A DNA stretch of 11,967 nucleotides from Bacteroidota bacterium. GTDB taxonomy: Bacteria > Bacteroidota > Bacteroidia > Chitinophagales > LD1. Both the position numbers and the translations under genes were made by a program. Numbering within the stretch: the first letter of the stretch is position 1; the number at the start of each line of letters is the position of its first letter. Of this stretch, positions 1 to 6,078 are shown one piece after another. The notes beneath the pieces were generated by a model. It had not been told where the DNA came from, did no database searches, and was given only the letters and a program-made list of their open reading frames with translations. The DNA lies in the NCBI GenBank assembly GCA_018267435.1, contig JAFDYM010000270.1:1-11967 (forward strand), in the 5' to 3' direction.

Positions 1-257
1 CAAATGGCAAAGATAGCCCGGTACACGGCGGCGCAGCTTTTATGGACGATTGCAAAAACGTATCAGGTCAACTTTGGAGGTTGGATTTGGTAAGCAGCGC
101 CAATGGCGACCACATATATAGGTTGAGAAGTATGAGCGCAGGAAATAATTTTTCGCTAGAAGGCAACAAGCCTGGTGGTAGTAAAGGTGGCAATGCTTTT
201 ATGGATAATACCCAAAATGTTTCGGGCCAAATGTGGAGGTTAGTTCCTACTGAATAA
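1..257 (+). CDS. C-terminal fragment of a ricin-type beta-trefoil lectin-like protein
   Basis: The reading frame is open from the window edge (first full codon at 3) to a TAA at 255-257, so the N-terminus lies outside the window. The visible ~84 residues contain two copies of a repeat with the pattern GGxAFMDxxxNVSGQxWRL, one near residues 9-28 and one at the very C-terminus. The Q-x-W signature (QLW, QMW) is the hallmark of ricin B-type beta-trefoil repeats, which bind sugars or act as structural modules in secreted proteins. No T9SS sorting tail follows the lectin repeat; the protein stops right after the second QxW. What enzymatic or adhesive domain lies upstream cannot be seen. Internal ATG codons (for example at 42) are not convincing starts because the repeat pattern continues upstream of them. 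A tight terminator follows the stop codon. Confidence 0.75.
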   Translation, partial: NGKDSPVHGGAAFMDDCKNVSGQLWRLDLVSSANGDHIYRLRSMSAGNNFSLEGNKPGGSKGGNAFMDNTQNVSGQMWRLVPTE

Positions 258-276
258 TGAGTAAGAATTAGTAAAT

Positions 277-320
277 AAACGGGTTAGCTTTTTTACTAAA
301 GTTACCCGTTTTTGTTTTTT
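277..320 (+). terminator. Rho-independent terminator after the lectin-like gene
   Basis: AAACGGGT (277-284) pairs perfectly with ACCCGTTT (304-311), with a possible inner CTTT/AAAG pairing (288-291 with 298-301). A T-rich run follows to about 321. It sits 20 bases after the stop codon at 257 and separates that gene from the kinase operon. Confidence 0.8.
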
Positions 321-342
321 TCTAATAAAGAAATTGCTATAC

Positions 343-350
343 TACTTTTG
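343..350 (+). promoter_or_regulatory. Bacteroidota -7 box of the kinase/regulator operon
   Basis: TACTTTTG matches the Bacteroidota -7 consensus TAnnTTTG. It ends three bases before the ATG at 354, so the transcript would begin at or next to the start codon. There is no clear -33 TTTG at the usual 19-base spacing; only a T-run lies there, so the promoter may be weak or activator-dependent. Confidence 0.55.
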
Positions 351-353
351 CTT

Positions 354-2087
354 ATGAGGTACAAATGTCCAATACTAGTGCTACTGCTTTTGGCCAGCCA
401 TTTTACAATGGCTCAACGCATTGCTATTAGTGAAAAGTTGACGGAAATAGACAGCCTTATAAAATACAGTAGGTTCGATATTGCCCAAAGGGAGACAGAT
501 AGTTTGTATGAGGTGTTAAATACTTTTAGTAAAAAACATAAATACAAAACTGAGCTACTAGAGTTAAGGTTCAGGCATGCGCTTATAATTGATAGGCAGG
601 ACGCCGCACCAGACCAAACGTTATCAATATTGCAGGAGATAGCAGATGAAGCTGCGGCAGCACAACTACATTCATTATCCTATAGAAGCTACCTTTTGTT
701 GGCATTAACTTATGAGAAACATGGTAATCTTGAGTTAACCAATGACTACCTAGCCCTTGCATATAAAGAATATAAGAACAATGGGCTGGATGAACTTTAC
801 AGCACCTACTGTGTAAGGAGGAGTTCATATTTCAGAGTGCAGAAGCAATACGATTCTGCAACCTACTTTGCTAAACAAGCACGGCAATATGCCCTGAAAT
901 ACGACAATGAAACTGATTTGACAGATTCATATATACTATTGGGTAGTATTGCAAGAAGGGCTTATAGTAACTATGATGAAGCTATTAAATATTTAAAAAT
1001 ATTACTAAGTTATAGGATAAGATTTAATGATAGTACATCAATTGCCACTACTTACAATGACATAGCTTTAAATTATTTTGAAACTGGAGATTATTCAAAA
1101 TCTTTACTATATAGTGACTCTGCTTATGTTTATTATAATAGTAATATTTCTTTGATTTACAAAGTGTCGCTACCCGAACAAAGGCATGCGATTTTTAAGG
1201 TTTTAGGCAATAAAGATTCTACTTATTATTATTTTAAGCAGTACCATGATGACCTTCTACTATTATTAAAACAAGAGGAATTTGTAAAAGTAAAGAAAAT
1301 TGAAGCGCAGTACCAAAACGACAAGAAGGAAGCAAGGATAAAAAGCAGGGAGCAGCAACTTGTTTTTATTATCATTTTATTAACTGTAATTGTTATTGCT
1401 TCTGTTTTGTTGGTAAGAAACAATAGGAAAATAAACCGTCAGAATAATGTCATTAGCAAGCAATTGGTAGAATTGACTAAAACCCTAGAGCAAAAGCAAG
1501 TGCTACTGTCGGAGTTGCAACACCGCGTAAAGAACAACCTGCAACACGTTATCAGTATTTTAGAGATACAAAAAGAATCGATTGACTTTAATAACATAGA
1601 AGAGCTGGTTAGGGGTAATCAGAACCGTATCCACTCAATGGCATTGTTACACAAAAAGATGAATGTATCTGATAATGTGAGTGAGGTTAATCTAGGTAGA
1701 TATGTTGCCGAACTAGCTGAACTGGTATGTGAATCGTACGCTAGGCCCAAAAAGAAGGTGGAGTTGAATGTGGTATGTAGTATAGACAAGATTTCGATAG
1801 AAAAGGCACTGCCTATAGGGCTAATAGTTGTAGAATTGGTAAGCAACAGTATAAAGCATGCATTTAAAAAACGTAGCGTGGGCCTAATTACAATCGAAAT
1901 TGGCAATAGTGATGAATTGAGTAAAAAGAAATTGTACTATGCCGATAGCGGTGATGGTTATGATTTTAATAAGGTTAGCGATAAGGGCTTAGGGCAGGAG
2001 ATAATTAAAGGGTTGATAGACCAACTGGACGGAACTTTTGAAACCCAAAGCAATAACGGTTTTGAGCTTACAATTTATTTTCAATAG
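354..2087 (+). CDS. Membrane TPR-containing HisKA_2-type sensor histidine kinase
   Basis: A 577-residue sensor kinase. Residues 1-20 form a signal peptide ending in TMAQ. Residues ~30-290 are helical and TPR-like, with repeats such as the stretch around YNDIALNYFETGDYSKS, and would lie in the periplasm. One membrane helix lies at ~335-357 (LVFIIILLTVIVIASVLLV), followed by a short coiled coil. The dimerisation/phosphotransfer segment has the HisKA_2 motif LQHRVKNNLQ with H390 as the likely phosphorylated histidine. The ATPase domain follows, with the N box ELVSNSIKHA (N498), a D-x-G element in ADSGDGYDF and a G box near KGLGQEII. I chose the ATG at 354 because it begins the signal peptide and follows a -7 box; the frame runs upstream to a TTG at 312, but that lies inside the terminator. 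The next gene, seven bases downstream, encodes its probable partner. The sensor half is strikingly AT-rich compared with the kinase half. The signal sensed is unknown. Confidence 0.88.
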   Translation: MRYKCPILVLLLLASHFTMAQRIAISEKLTEIDSLIKYSRFDIAQRETDSLYEVLNTFSKKHKYKTELLELRFRHALIIDRQDAAPDQTLSILQEIADEAAAAQLHSLSYRSYLLLALTYEKHGNLELTNDYLALAYKEYKNNGLDELYSTYCVRRSSYFRVQKQYDSATYFAKQARQYALKYDNETDLTDSYILLGSIARRAYSNYDEAIKYLKILLSYRIRFNDSTSIATTYNDIALNYFETGDYSKSLLYSDSAYVYYNSNISLIYKVSLPEQRHAIFKVLGNKDSTYYYFKQYHDDLLLLLKQEEFVKVKKIEAQYQNDKKEARIKSREQQLVFIIILLTVIVIASVLLVRNNRKINRQNNVISKQLVELTKTLEQKQVLLSELQHRVKNNLQHVISILEIQKESIDFNNIEELVRGNQNRIHSMALLHKKMNVSDNVSEVNLGRYVAELAELVCESYARPKKKVELNVVCSIDKISIEKALPIGLIVVELVSNSIKHAFKKRSVGLITIEIGNSDELSKKKLYYADSGDGYDFNKVSDKGLGQEIIKGLIDQLDGTFETQSNNGFELTIYFQ

Positions 2088-2094
2088 TTACCTT

Positions 2095-2772
2095 ATGAAG
2101 AAAACAGTATTACTGGTTGAAGACGATTTTTTGAACAGAAGGCTAAGCAAGAAAATACTTGTAGAGAATAGCTATGCCGTGCTGGAAGCAAAGAATGCGC
2201 ATGAGGCATTGGGCATACTGAAAAAGGAAACCATTACACTTGCCATTTTGGATATTAATCTAGGCGAGCATGAGCAAGATGGCATTACACTAGGCCAGCA
2301 AATAAAGGATGAGTTTTCTGTTCCGTTTATATATCTTACAGCATACGAAACACCTGAAATAATAGATAGGGCTGTTTCCACTTCGCCTTACTCATACCTT
2401 ACCAAGCCTTTTAAAAACAGCGATTTGATTGCTTCGGTAGAAATTGCCATCCGCCAGTCTATCAACGTACAGAAGCGCAAACCCTTTATTGCAGTAAAAG
2501 ATGGCGAATACAATGTGGAACTTGCCGTAGATGAAATTGACTACATAGAATCGGATGGTAATTATCTTTTGTTTTATGCAGGGCAGAAAACGTATAAGCT
2601 TCGTTCTACAATTAAGGGAATAATGACTGAACTGCCTGCTTCTACCTTTGTACAAACACACCGCGCTTACATTGTAAATAAAAATAAAGTGGAGAAGTCA
2701 ACAAATAGGTGCGTAGTTATCGGCAATAAAGAAATTGCAGTTTCGGAAGGTTACCGTTTTTCTAAAGATTAG
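2095..2772 (+). CDS. LytTR-family DNA-binding response regulator
   Basis: A 225-residue transcription regulator. Residues 1-120 form a receiver domain: the acidic pocket is E9-D10-D11, the phosphoacceptor is D53 (ILDIN), with T82, Y101 and K104 (LTKPF) completing the switch residues. Residues ~128-222 form a LytTR DNA-binding domain, recognisable from the pattern DEIDYIESDGNY, the segment FVQTHRAYIVNKNKV and the closing IAVSEGYR. The start at 2095 gives MKKTVLLVEDD, the expected first receiver strand; a longer frame from 2038 would overlap the kinase and add an unrelated leader. It lies seven bases after the kinase stop codon, so the two are almost certainly co-transcribed and form a two-component pair. 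No Shine-Dalgarno precedes it. The target promoters are unknown; the secreted-protein gene just downstream is an obvious but untested candidate. Confidence 0.92.
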   Translation: MKKTVLLVEDDFLNRRLSKKILVENSYAVLEAKNAHEALGILKKETITLAILDINLGEHEQDGITLGQQIKDEFSVPFIYLTAYETPEIIDRAVSTSPYSYLTKPFKNSDLIASVEIAIRQSINVQKRKPFIAVKDGEYNVELAVDEIDYIESDGNYLLFYAGQKTYKLRSTIKGIMTELPASTFVQTHRAYIVNKNKVEKSTNRCVVIGNKEIAVSEGYRFSKD

Positions 2773-3056
2773 ATTAGCAAAAACTAACGTGTAAACATAC
2801 AGATGTTTGCCTAAGGCCGATATGTTTTCATTAACGGCGTTTAGTATTATACAGCTTACCTTGTATACCTATTACTGTCACTTTTATAGGTAGATATTGA
2901 TAGTAAATTCCCCATCTATCCCTAATACTGGCGTTCTATCCCAGTTTCTCATTTGTTGAATTTGCTGCATATATTTTTCGCCCGCTTTACATGCAAAGCA
3001 GCGCAGCAAGCCGAAAATGCGGAACAGAGTAGGCAAAACACAAACCAAGAAATACC
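2773..3056. other. Intergenic stretch with a weak hairpin and a near-palindrome
   Basis: I see no gene in these 284 bases. AAACAT (2793-2798) and ATGTTT (2803-2808) form a short hairpin 20 bases after the regulator gene, extendable by one G-C and one G-T pair, but no T-run follows, so it is a poor terminator. At 2984-2999 there is a near-palindrome GCTTTACATGCAAAGC, about 57 bases before the next start codon, which could be an operator. A TATATTTT at about 2970 loosely resembles a -7 box but lacks the final G and a properly spaced -33 element. Confidence 0.3.
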
Positions 3057-4937
3057 ATGATTAATTTTAACCTAGCGAAGCGTAACCTGCTTGCCAGCAT
3101 TGCCTCGCTACTACTTGCAGCTGCTGCCACTACAGCTACAGCTCAATGTCCCACTGGCGATGTTGTTTTTTCCACACAGGCAGAAGTAAATGCCTTCGGT
3201 ACCTCGTATCCAAACTGTGCAACTATGAATGGCAGTTTGTTTATTGGTGTTACTACTGGCAGTTCGAATATTACCGATATAAGTGCACTAAGTGGCCTTA
3301 CCACTGTACCTGGTTATATAAGTATAGATAACAATGGGCAATTGCAAAACTTGAATGGTTTACAGGGTTTAGTGTCTATAGGATTCCACTTGCAGGTTTA
3401 CAATAATGACCAACTAACCGATGTATCGGCACTAGATGATTTAAAGACAGTGGGAAGTTATTTTAAGATAGAGGATAATGCGGCACTTACAAACTTGAAC
3501 GGCTTTAGTGCACTAGAAGTAGTTGGCGATAATTTTACAATACGGAATAATGCATCACTTCAAACCATAAATGGATTTGCAAACCTAGATAGTATTAAAG
3601 GTGGAGTTGAGCTGGTAAATAATGTTGCAACTCAAAGCATAAACGGATTCGGTAATGTAAAATTCATTGGAGCCCATCTTGCGATGCAAAACAATAACGC
3701 ATTGCAAAGTTTCGGAGGTTTTTCCCAAACTAGAAGCATTGGCTCAGATGTTTTCATTGGCTACAACCCTATGTTACAAACTATAACAGGGTTCACTAGT
3801 CTTAATGCCATTGGGGGGTATTTAAGCATAGGAGCAAACGCAGCTTTGCAAAACCTTAATGCATTTTCAAACCTAACAACTATAGGAACAACTTTGGGTG
3901 TTACAGACAATGCCACCTTGAATGATATATCAGGTTTACAGAACACTACCTTTCAGCCTTTTAATGGCAACGGTCTTGGTATAGCTAACAACCCACAGCT
4001 TTCGCTTTGCAACTTGCCTAATTTTTGCGCATATCTTGCCAACCCAGCTACTACGCACCCACGTACTATAAGCGGCAACGCTACTACCTGCGCTACCGAG
4101 CAGGATGTAATAACCGCTTGCCAAACACCTGCCCCTTGCCCTACAAGCGATGTAACACTGGCTACACAGGCGGAGGTTAATGCATTTGGCACAAACCACA
4201 GTACTTGCACCGCTATTAACGGTAGCTTGTTTATAGGTGTAAATGCAGGTACTTCGGATATTACCGACCTTTCGCCATTGGCCGGTATACAAACTGTAAG
4301 CGGCTATGTATGGGTGGCCAATAACTCAGGTTTGCAAAACCTGAACGGCTTGCATAACATAAGCAACGTAGGCGGTGCATTGAACATAACAGGTAACGCA
4401 ACCCTACAAAACCTAAACGGCCTTAGCAGCCTTACTACTGTGGGCCAAGATATATACGTGGTTGAAAACAGTACACTTACCAATATATCGGCATTGCAGA
4501 GCACTGCCTTTACACCAGCCAGCGGTTTCGGGCTAACATTGAGGGATAACACCTTGCTTGAAGTTTGTAACTACCCTAACTTCTGTGCATATATAGCTAA
4601 CGATGCTACTACGCACCCACGCGTAATAAGCGGCAACGCTACCACCTGCGCTACCGAGCAGGCCTTGCAAGCTGCTTGCCTAAGTATAGGTATAAACGAT
4701 ATGGGCCAAACAGTAGTAAATGCTTACCCTAACCCGGTAAAAGACGTGCTGAACATAAGCACCGACCTAAGCATAACCGAAGTAGCGGTAATGAACATGC
4801 TGGGCCAAACCCTTGTTGCTAAACAAGGCAACACTACCATTGTACAAGTAGATATGAGCATGCTGCCAGCGGGTAACTACATAGTAAAAGTAACCACTGC
4901 CAACGGTGCCCAAGTTGGTAAGGTAACCAAGCAATAG
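3057..4937 (+). CDS. Secreted receptor-L-domain-like repeat protein with T9SS sorting domain
   Basis: A 626-residue exported protein. Residues 1-29 form a signal peptide ending in TATA before Q30. Two homologous modules follow, each opening with CPTxDV and QAEVNAFGT (from C31 and from C361) and each closing with a cysteine-rich cap containing PNFCAY, THPR, ISGNATTCATEQ. Between opening and cap lie tandem 24-residue units of the form xxLQNLNGFxxLxxIGxxLxIxNN: eight in module 1 (residues 94-285) and two in module 2 (residues 424-471). The spacing and the I-G-YLxI/NN pattern resemble receptor L domains, right-handed beta-helical repeat folds found in Bacteroidota surface proteins. Residues ~553-626 are a type A T9SS C-terminal sorting domain (NAYPNPVKD, then GNYIVKV near the end), so the protein is expected to cross the outer membrane through T9SS and be anchored or released. 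Ligand and function are unknown; adhesion or binding is the likely role. Confidence 0.88.
   Translation: MINFNLAKRNLLASIASLLLAAAATTATAQCPTGDVVFSTQAEVNAFGTSYPNCATMNGSLFIGVTTGSSNITDISALSGLTTVPGYISIDNNGQLQNLNGLQGLVSIGFHLQVYNNDQLTDVSALDDLKTVGSYFKIEDNAALTNLNGFSALEVVGDNFTIRNNASLQTINGFANLDSIKGGVELVNNVATQSINGFGNVKFIGAHLAMQNNNALQSFGGFSQTRSIGSDVFIGYNPMLQTITGFTSLNAIGGYLSIGANAALQNLNAFSNLTTIGTTLGVTDNATLNDISGLQNTTFQPFNGNGLGIANNPQLSLCNLPNFCAYLANPATTHPRTISGNATTCATEQDVITACQTPAPCPTSDVTLATQAEVNAFGTNHSTCTAINGSLFIGVNAGTSDITDLSPLAGIQTVSGYVWVANNSGLQNLNGLHNISNVGGALNITGNATLQNLNGLSSLTTVGQDIYVVENSTLTNISALQSTAFTPASGFGLTLRDNTLLEVCNYPNFCAYIANDATTHPRVISGNATTCATEQALQAACLSIGINDMGQTVVNAYPNPVKDVLNISTDLSITEVAVMNMLGQTLVAKQGNTTIVQVDMSMLPAGNYIVKVTTANGAQVGKVTKQ
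3336..3911 (+). repeat. Eight in-frame 72-base units encoding 24-residue repeats
   Basis: Eight consecutive units of exactly 24 residues without a single indel, each ending in N or NN and containing a central hydrophobic LxxL/IxG pattern. The nucleotide sequences have diverged, so the array is old or under diversifying change. Module 2 of the same gene carries only two such units (4326-4397 and 4398-4469). Confidence 0.85.
4047..4104 (+). repeat. Copy 1 of the 58-base module-cap repeat
   Basis: This segment matches 4605-4662 at 53 of 58 positions by hand alignment. Both encode the THPR..SGNATTCATEQ cap of the two modules of the secreted protein. The identity is much higher than over the rest of the two modules. 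Confidence 0.85.
4605..4662 (+). repeat. Copy 2 of the 58-base module-cap repeat
   Basis: Partner of 4047-4104, 558 bases apart. Four of the five differences cluster in the codons right after THPR. Confidence 0.85.
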
Positions 4938-4969
4938 TAGCCCTGTAACCTTTTAGTGGCTTTTTCTTG

Positions 4970-5008
4970 AACCGCCGTTATAGCAATATAATGGCGGTTT
5001 ATTTTTTT
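4970..5008 (+). terminator. Rho-independent terminator after the L-domain-like gene
   Basis: AACCGCC (4970-4976) pairs with GGCGGTT (4993-4999), and the stem extends inward through one G-T pair and TTAT/ATAA to a six-base loop. TATTTTTTT follows at 5000-5008. It lies 32 bases after the stop codon. Confidence 0.92.
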
Positions 5009-5036
5009 GGGCGCGGTGTAGGTAAGTGGAATTGAA

Positions 5037-5110
5037 CACAGATGACGCGGATAACGCAGATAGAAACGGATGATATTTCTTGTATTAACCTTTGTTCTAT
5101 CTCTGCGTTA
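5037..5110. repeat. Degenerate CACAGATGACGCGGATAACGCAGAT-type intergenic repeat with inverted arms
   Basis: The first part has short internal periodicity (cagatgacg, cggataacg, cagatagaaacgg). TAACGCAGATAGAA at 5052-5065 is mirrored at 5095-5110 in inverted orientation with one two-base insertion. I recall similar degenerate GATGACGCGGATAACGCAGAT-like strings as dispersed intergenic repeats in many environmental bacterial genomes; membership in that family is recognition from memory, not a database result. Confidence 0.5.
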
Positions 5111-5156
5111 AACTGTATTATTTGTTCTATGCGCAAAATGCCAACAGTATGTAGGC

Positions 5157-5172
5157 CCCCGACAAGTCGGGG
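5157..5172. repeat. GC-rich palindrome CCCCGACAAGTCGGGG
   Basis: A perfect seven-base inverted repeat around an AA centre. It is not followed by a T-run and does not sit next to a gene end, so it is not a terminator for a visible gene. It resembles short REP-like palindromes scattered in Bacteroidota intergenic DNA. Confidence 0.6.
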
Positions 5173-5324
5173 CAGGTCTAAGGTGCGCAGCAGTAGGAGA
5201 GGTGCGCTATAGCACCGCCCATCATTATTTGTATTAGATTTGGGTTTTAGGGCTTCTACAAAGCATTGAAAACCAATGCTGCCGATAGAAAGCTGTAAAC
5301 TTTACAACGCAAACCGCTCTATTC

Positions 5325-5355
5325 TTTGCTTTTTGTGGATAAGATGTTATATTTG
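5325..5355 (+). promoter_or_regulatory. Promoter of the rpsF-rpsR-rplI operon
   Basis: TTTG at 5325-5328 and TATATTTG at 5348-5355 are separated by exactly 19 bases, a textbook match to the Bacteroidota sigma-ABfr promoter (-33 TTTG, -7 TAnnTTTG). Transcription would start around 5359-5363, leaving a leader of about 50 bases before the ATG of rpsF. Confidence 0.85.
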
Positions 5356-5358
5356 CCG

Positions 5359-5392
5359 CCCCGTGAGAAAAGCGGGGATTTTTTATTTTTTT
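5359..5392 (+). promoter_or_regulatory. Terminator-like hairpin in the rpsF leader
   Basis: CCCCG (5359-5363) pairs with CGGGG (5373-5377) around a nine-base loop, and ATTTTTTATTTTTTT follows at 5378-5392. The hairpin begins at about the predicted transcription start and lies entirely between promoter and rpsF. It could be an attenuator, a 5'-end stabilising hairpin, or a binding site for the S6:S18 complex, which is known to bind rpsF leaders in several bacteria. No gene upstream needs a terminator here. Confidence 0.55.
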
Positions 5393-5412
5393 ACCCAAAC
5401 AGGCAGATAAAC

Positions 5413-5784
5413 ATGCTTACACAGTACGAAACAGTATTTATTCTGACTCCTGTGTTATCGGAAGATGACACCAAAAAGGCAATCACGGCTTACGTGGATT
5501 TGCTAAAGGCCCAGGGAGCAGAGATTGTTCATGAAGAACATTGGGGGCTTAAGAACTTGCGTTACCAAATCAACAAAAAAACCACTGGTATATACCACTT
5601 GGTTGAGTACAAAGGTACTGGTAAGGCAGTAGACACTTTGGAAATCGCTTTCCGTCGTGATGAGAACGTATTGCGCTATTTGACCGTAAAACTTGACAAA
5701 TTCGCCGTTAAATACAACGACGATAAGCGTGCAGGTTTAGTAGGTCGTAACAAAAAAGTTAAAACACAGGAGGTAGCACAATAA
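5413..5784 (+). CDS. rpsF: 30S ribosomal protein bS6
   Basis: A 123-residue bS6. It binds bS18 and 16S rRNA on the platform of the small subunit. The N-terminus MLTQYETVFILTP is the conserved first strand, WGLKNLRYQINKKTTGIY is the conserved central segment, and FRRDENVLRYLTVKLDK is the second conserved helix-strand; a lysine-rich tail ends the protein. The ATG at 5413 was chosen because it begins exactly at the conserved strand; the frame extends upstream to a TTG at 5326, but that lies inside the promoter. No Shine-Dalgarno precedes the ATG, as is usual in Bacteroidota. It is the first gene of an operon; its TAA overlaps the rpsR ATG by one base. In Flavobacterium ribosomes bS6 helps form, with bS18 and bS21, the pocket that hides the anti-Shine-Dalgarno. 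Confidence 0.97.
   Translation: MLTQYETVFILTPVLSEDDTKKAITAYVDLLKAQGAEIVHEEHWGLKNLRYQINKKTTGIYHLVEYKGTGKAVDTLEIAFRRDENVLRYLTVKLDKFAVKYNDDKRAGLVGRNKKVKTQEVAQ
5768..5773 (+). promoter_or_regulatory. Strong Shine-Dalgarno before rpsR
   Basis: AGGAGG ends ten bases before the ATG of rpsR, inside the last codons of rpsF. None of the other start sites in the window (354, 2095, 3057, 5413, 6079, 6653, 7251, 8345, 10911) has a comparable motif. Part of the sequence is forced by the Gln-Glu codons, so chance is possible. Confidence 0.6.
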
Positions 5785-6050
5785 TGAGACCAAAAGGAGA
5801 CATCAAATATCTCACCGCAACCAAGATTGGTTTAGTAAAGAAAAAATACTGCCGCTTTAAGAAAAACCGTATCCGTTACATCGACTATAAGGATCCTGAG
5901 TTTTTGTTGAAGTTTATTAACGAGCAAGGTAAAATATACCCTCGTAGGCTTACTGGTAACTCATTGAAGTTCCAACGTAAAATAGCTCAAGCGGTTAAGC
6001 GTGCACGCCACCTATCGTTGTTGCCTTACGTAGCCGATTTATTGAAATAA
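5784..6050 (+). CDS. rpsR: 30S ribosomal protein bS18
   Basis: An 88-residue bS18, which partners bS6 on the small-subunit platform. The conserved YCRFKKN and IDYKDPEFLLKFINEQGKI segments, the PRRLTGNSLKFQRK RNA-binding helix and the closing AVKRARHLSLLPY are all present. The start overlaps the rpsF stop in TAATG, a translational-coupling arrangement, and is preceded by AGGAGG. F63 in GNSLKFQRK is an aromatic residue in the helix that in Bacteroidota ribosomes lies near the sequestered 3' end of 16S rRNA; equating it with the published contact residue is my inference. The gene sits between rpsF and rplI as in most bacteria. Confidence 0.97.
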   Translation: MRPKGDIKYLTATKIGLVKKKYCRFKKNRIRYIDYKDPEFLLKFINEQGKIYPRRLTGNSLKFQRKIAQAVKRARHLSLLPYVADLLK

Positions 6051-6078
6051 TTGGTAAACTAATTAAAAGACAAAAACA

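Larger units (their letters stand above)
4938..5324. other. Gene-free gap upstream of the ribosomal-protein promoter
   Basis: No credible coding region on either strand. Besides the terminator at 4970 and the repeat at 5037, it holds the palindrome at 5157, two AGGTGCGC copies (5180-5187 and 5200-5207), a GGTGC/GCACC hairpin (5201-5205 with 5212-5216) and an inverted repeat AGCATTG/CAATGCT (5262-5268 with 5274-5280). A TAGATTTG at 5235-5242 fits the -7 consensus but has no -33 partner. Confidence 0.6.

Noticed and set aside
312..353. TTG start giving a longer kinase N-terminus
   Set aside because: The TTG lies in the terminator T-run and upstream of the -7 box; the ATG at 354 begins a normal signal peptide.
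2038..2094. Longer start for the response regulator
   Set aside because: It would overlap the kinase gene and add residues not belonging to a receiver domain; MKKTVLLVEDD is the natural start.
2836..2948. Two GGCGTT-containing strings as LytTR binding half-sites
   Set aside because: They match the LytTR site consensus only partly and lie about 100 bases apart instead of as a close direct repeat.
3336..3911. Possible CRISPR or tandem-repeat array
   Set aside because: The periodicity is at protein level within an open reading frame; there are no conserved nucleotide repeats with unique spacers.
3936..4292. Minus-strand open frames under the L-domain-like gene
   Set aside because: Shadows of a strongly supported gene; no domain pattern or independent start signals.
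5326..5412. TTG start giving a 29-residue extension of bS6
   Set aside because: The extension covers the promoter and leader hairpin, and bS6 proteins begin at the MLTQYETVF strand.
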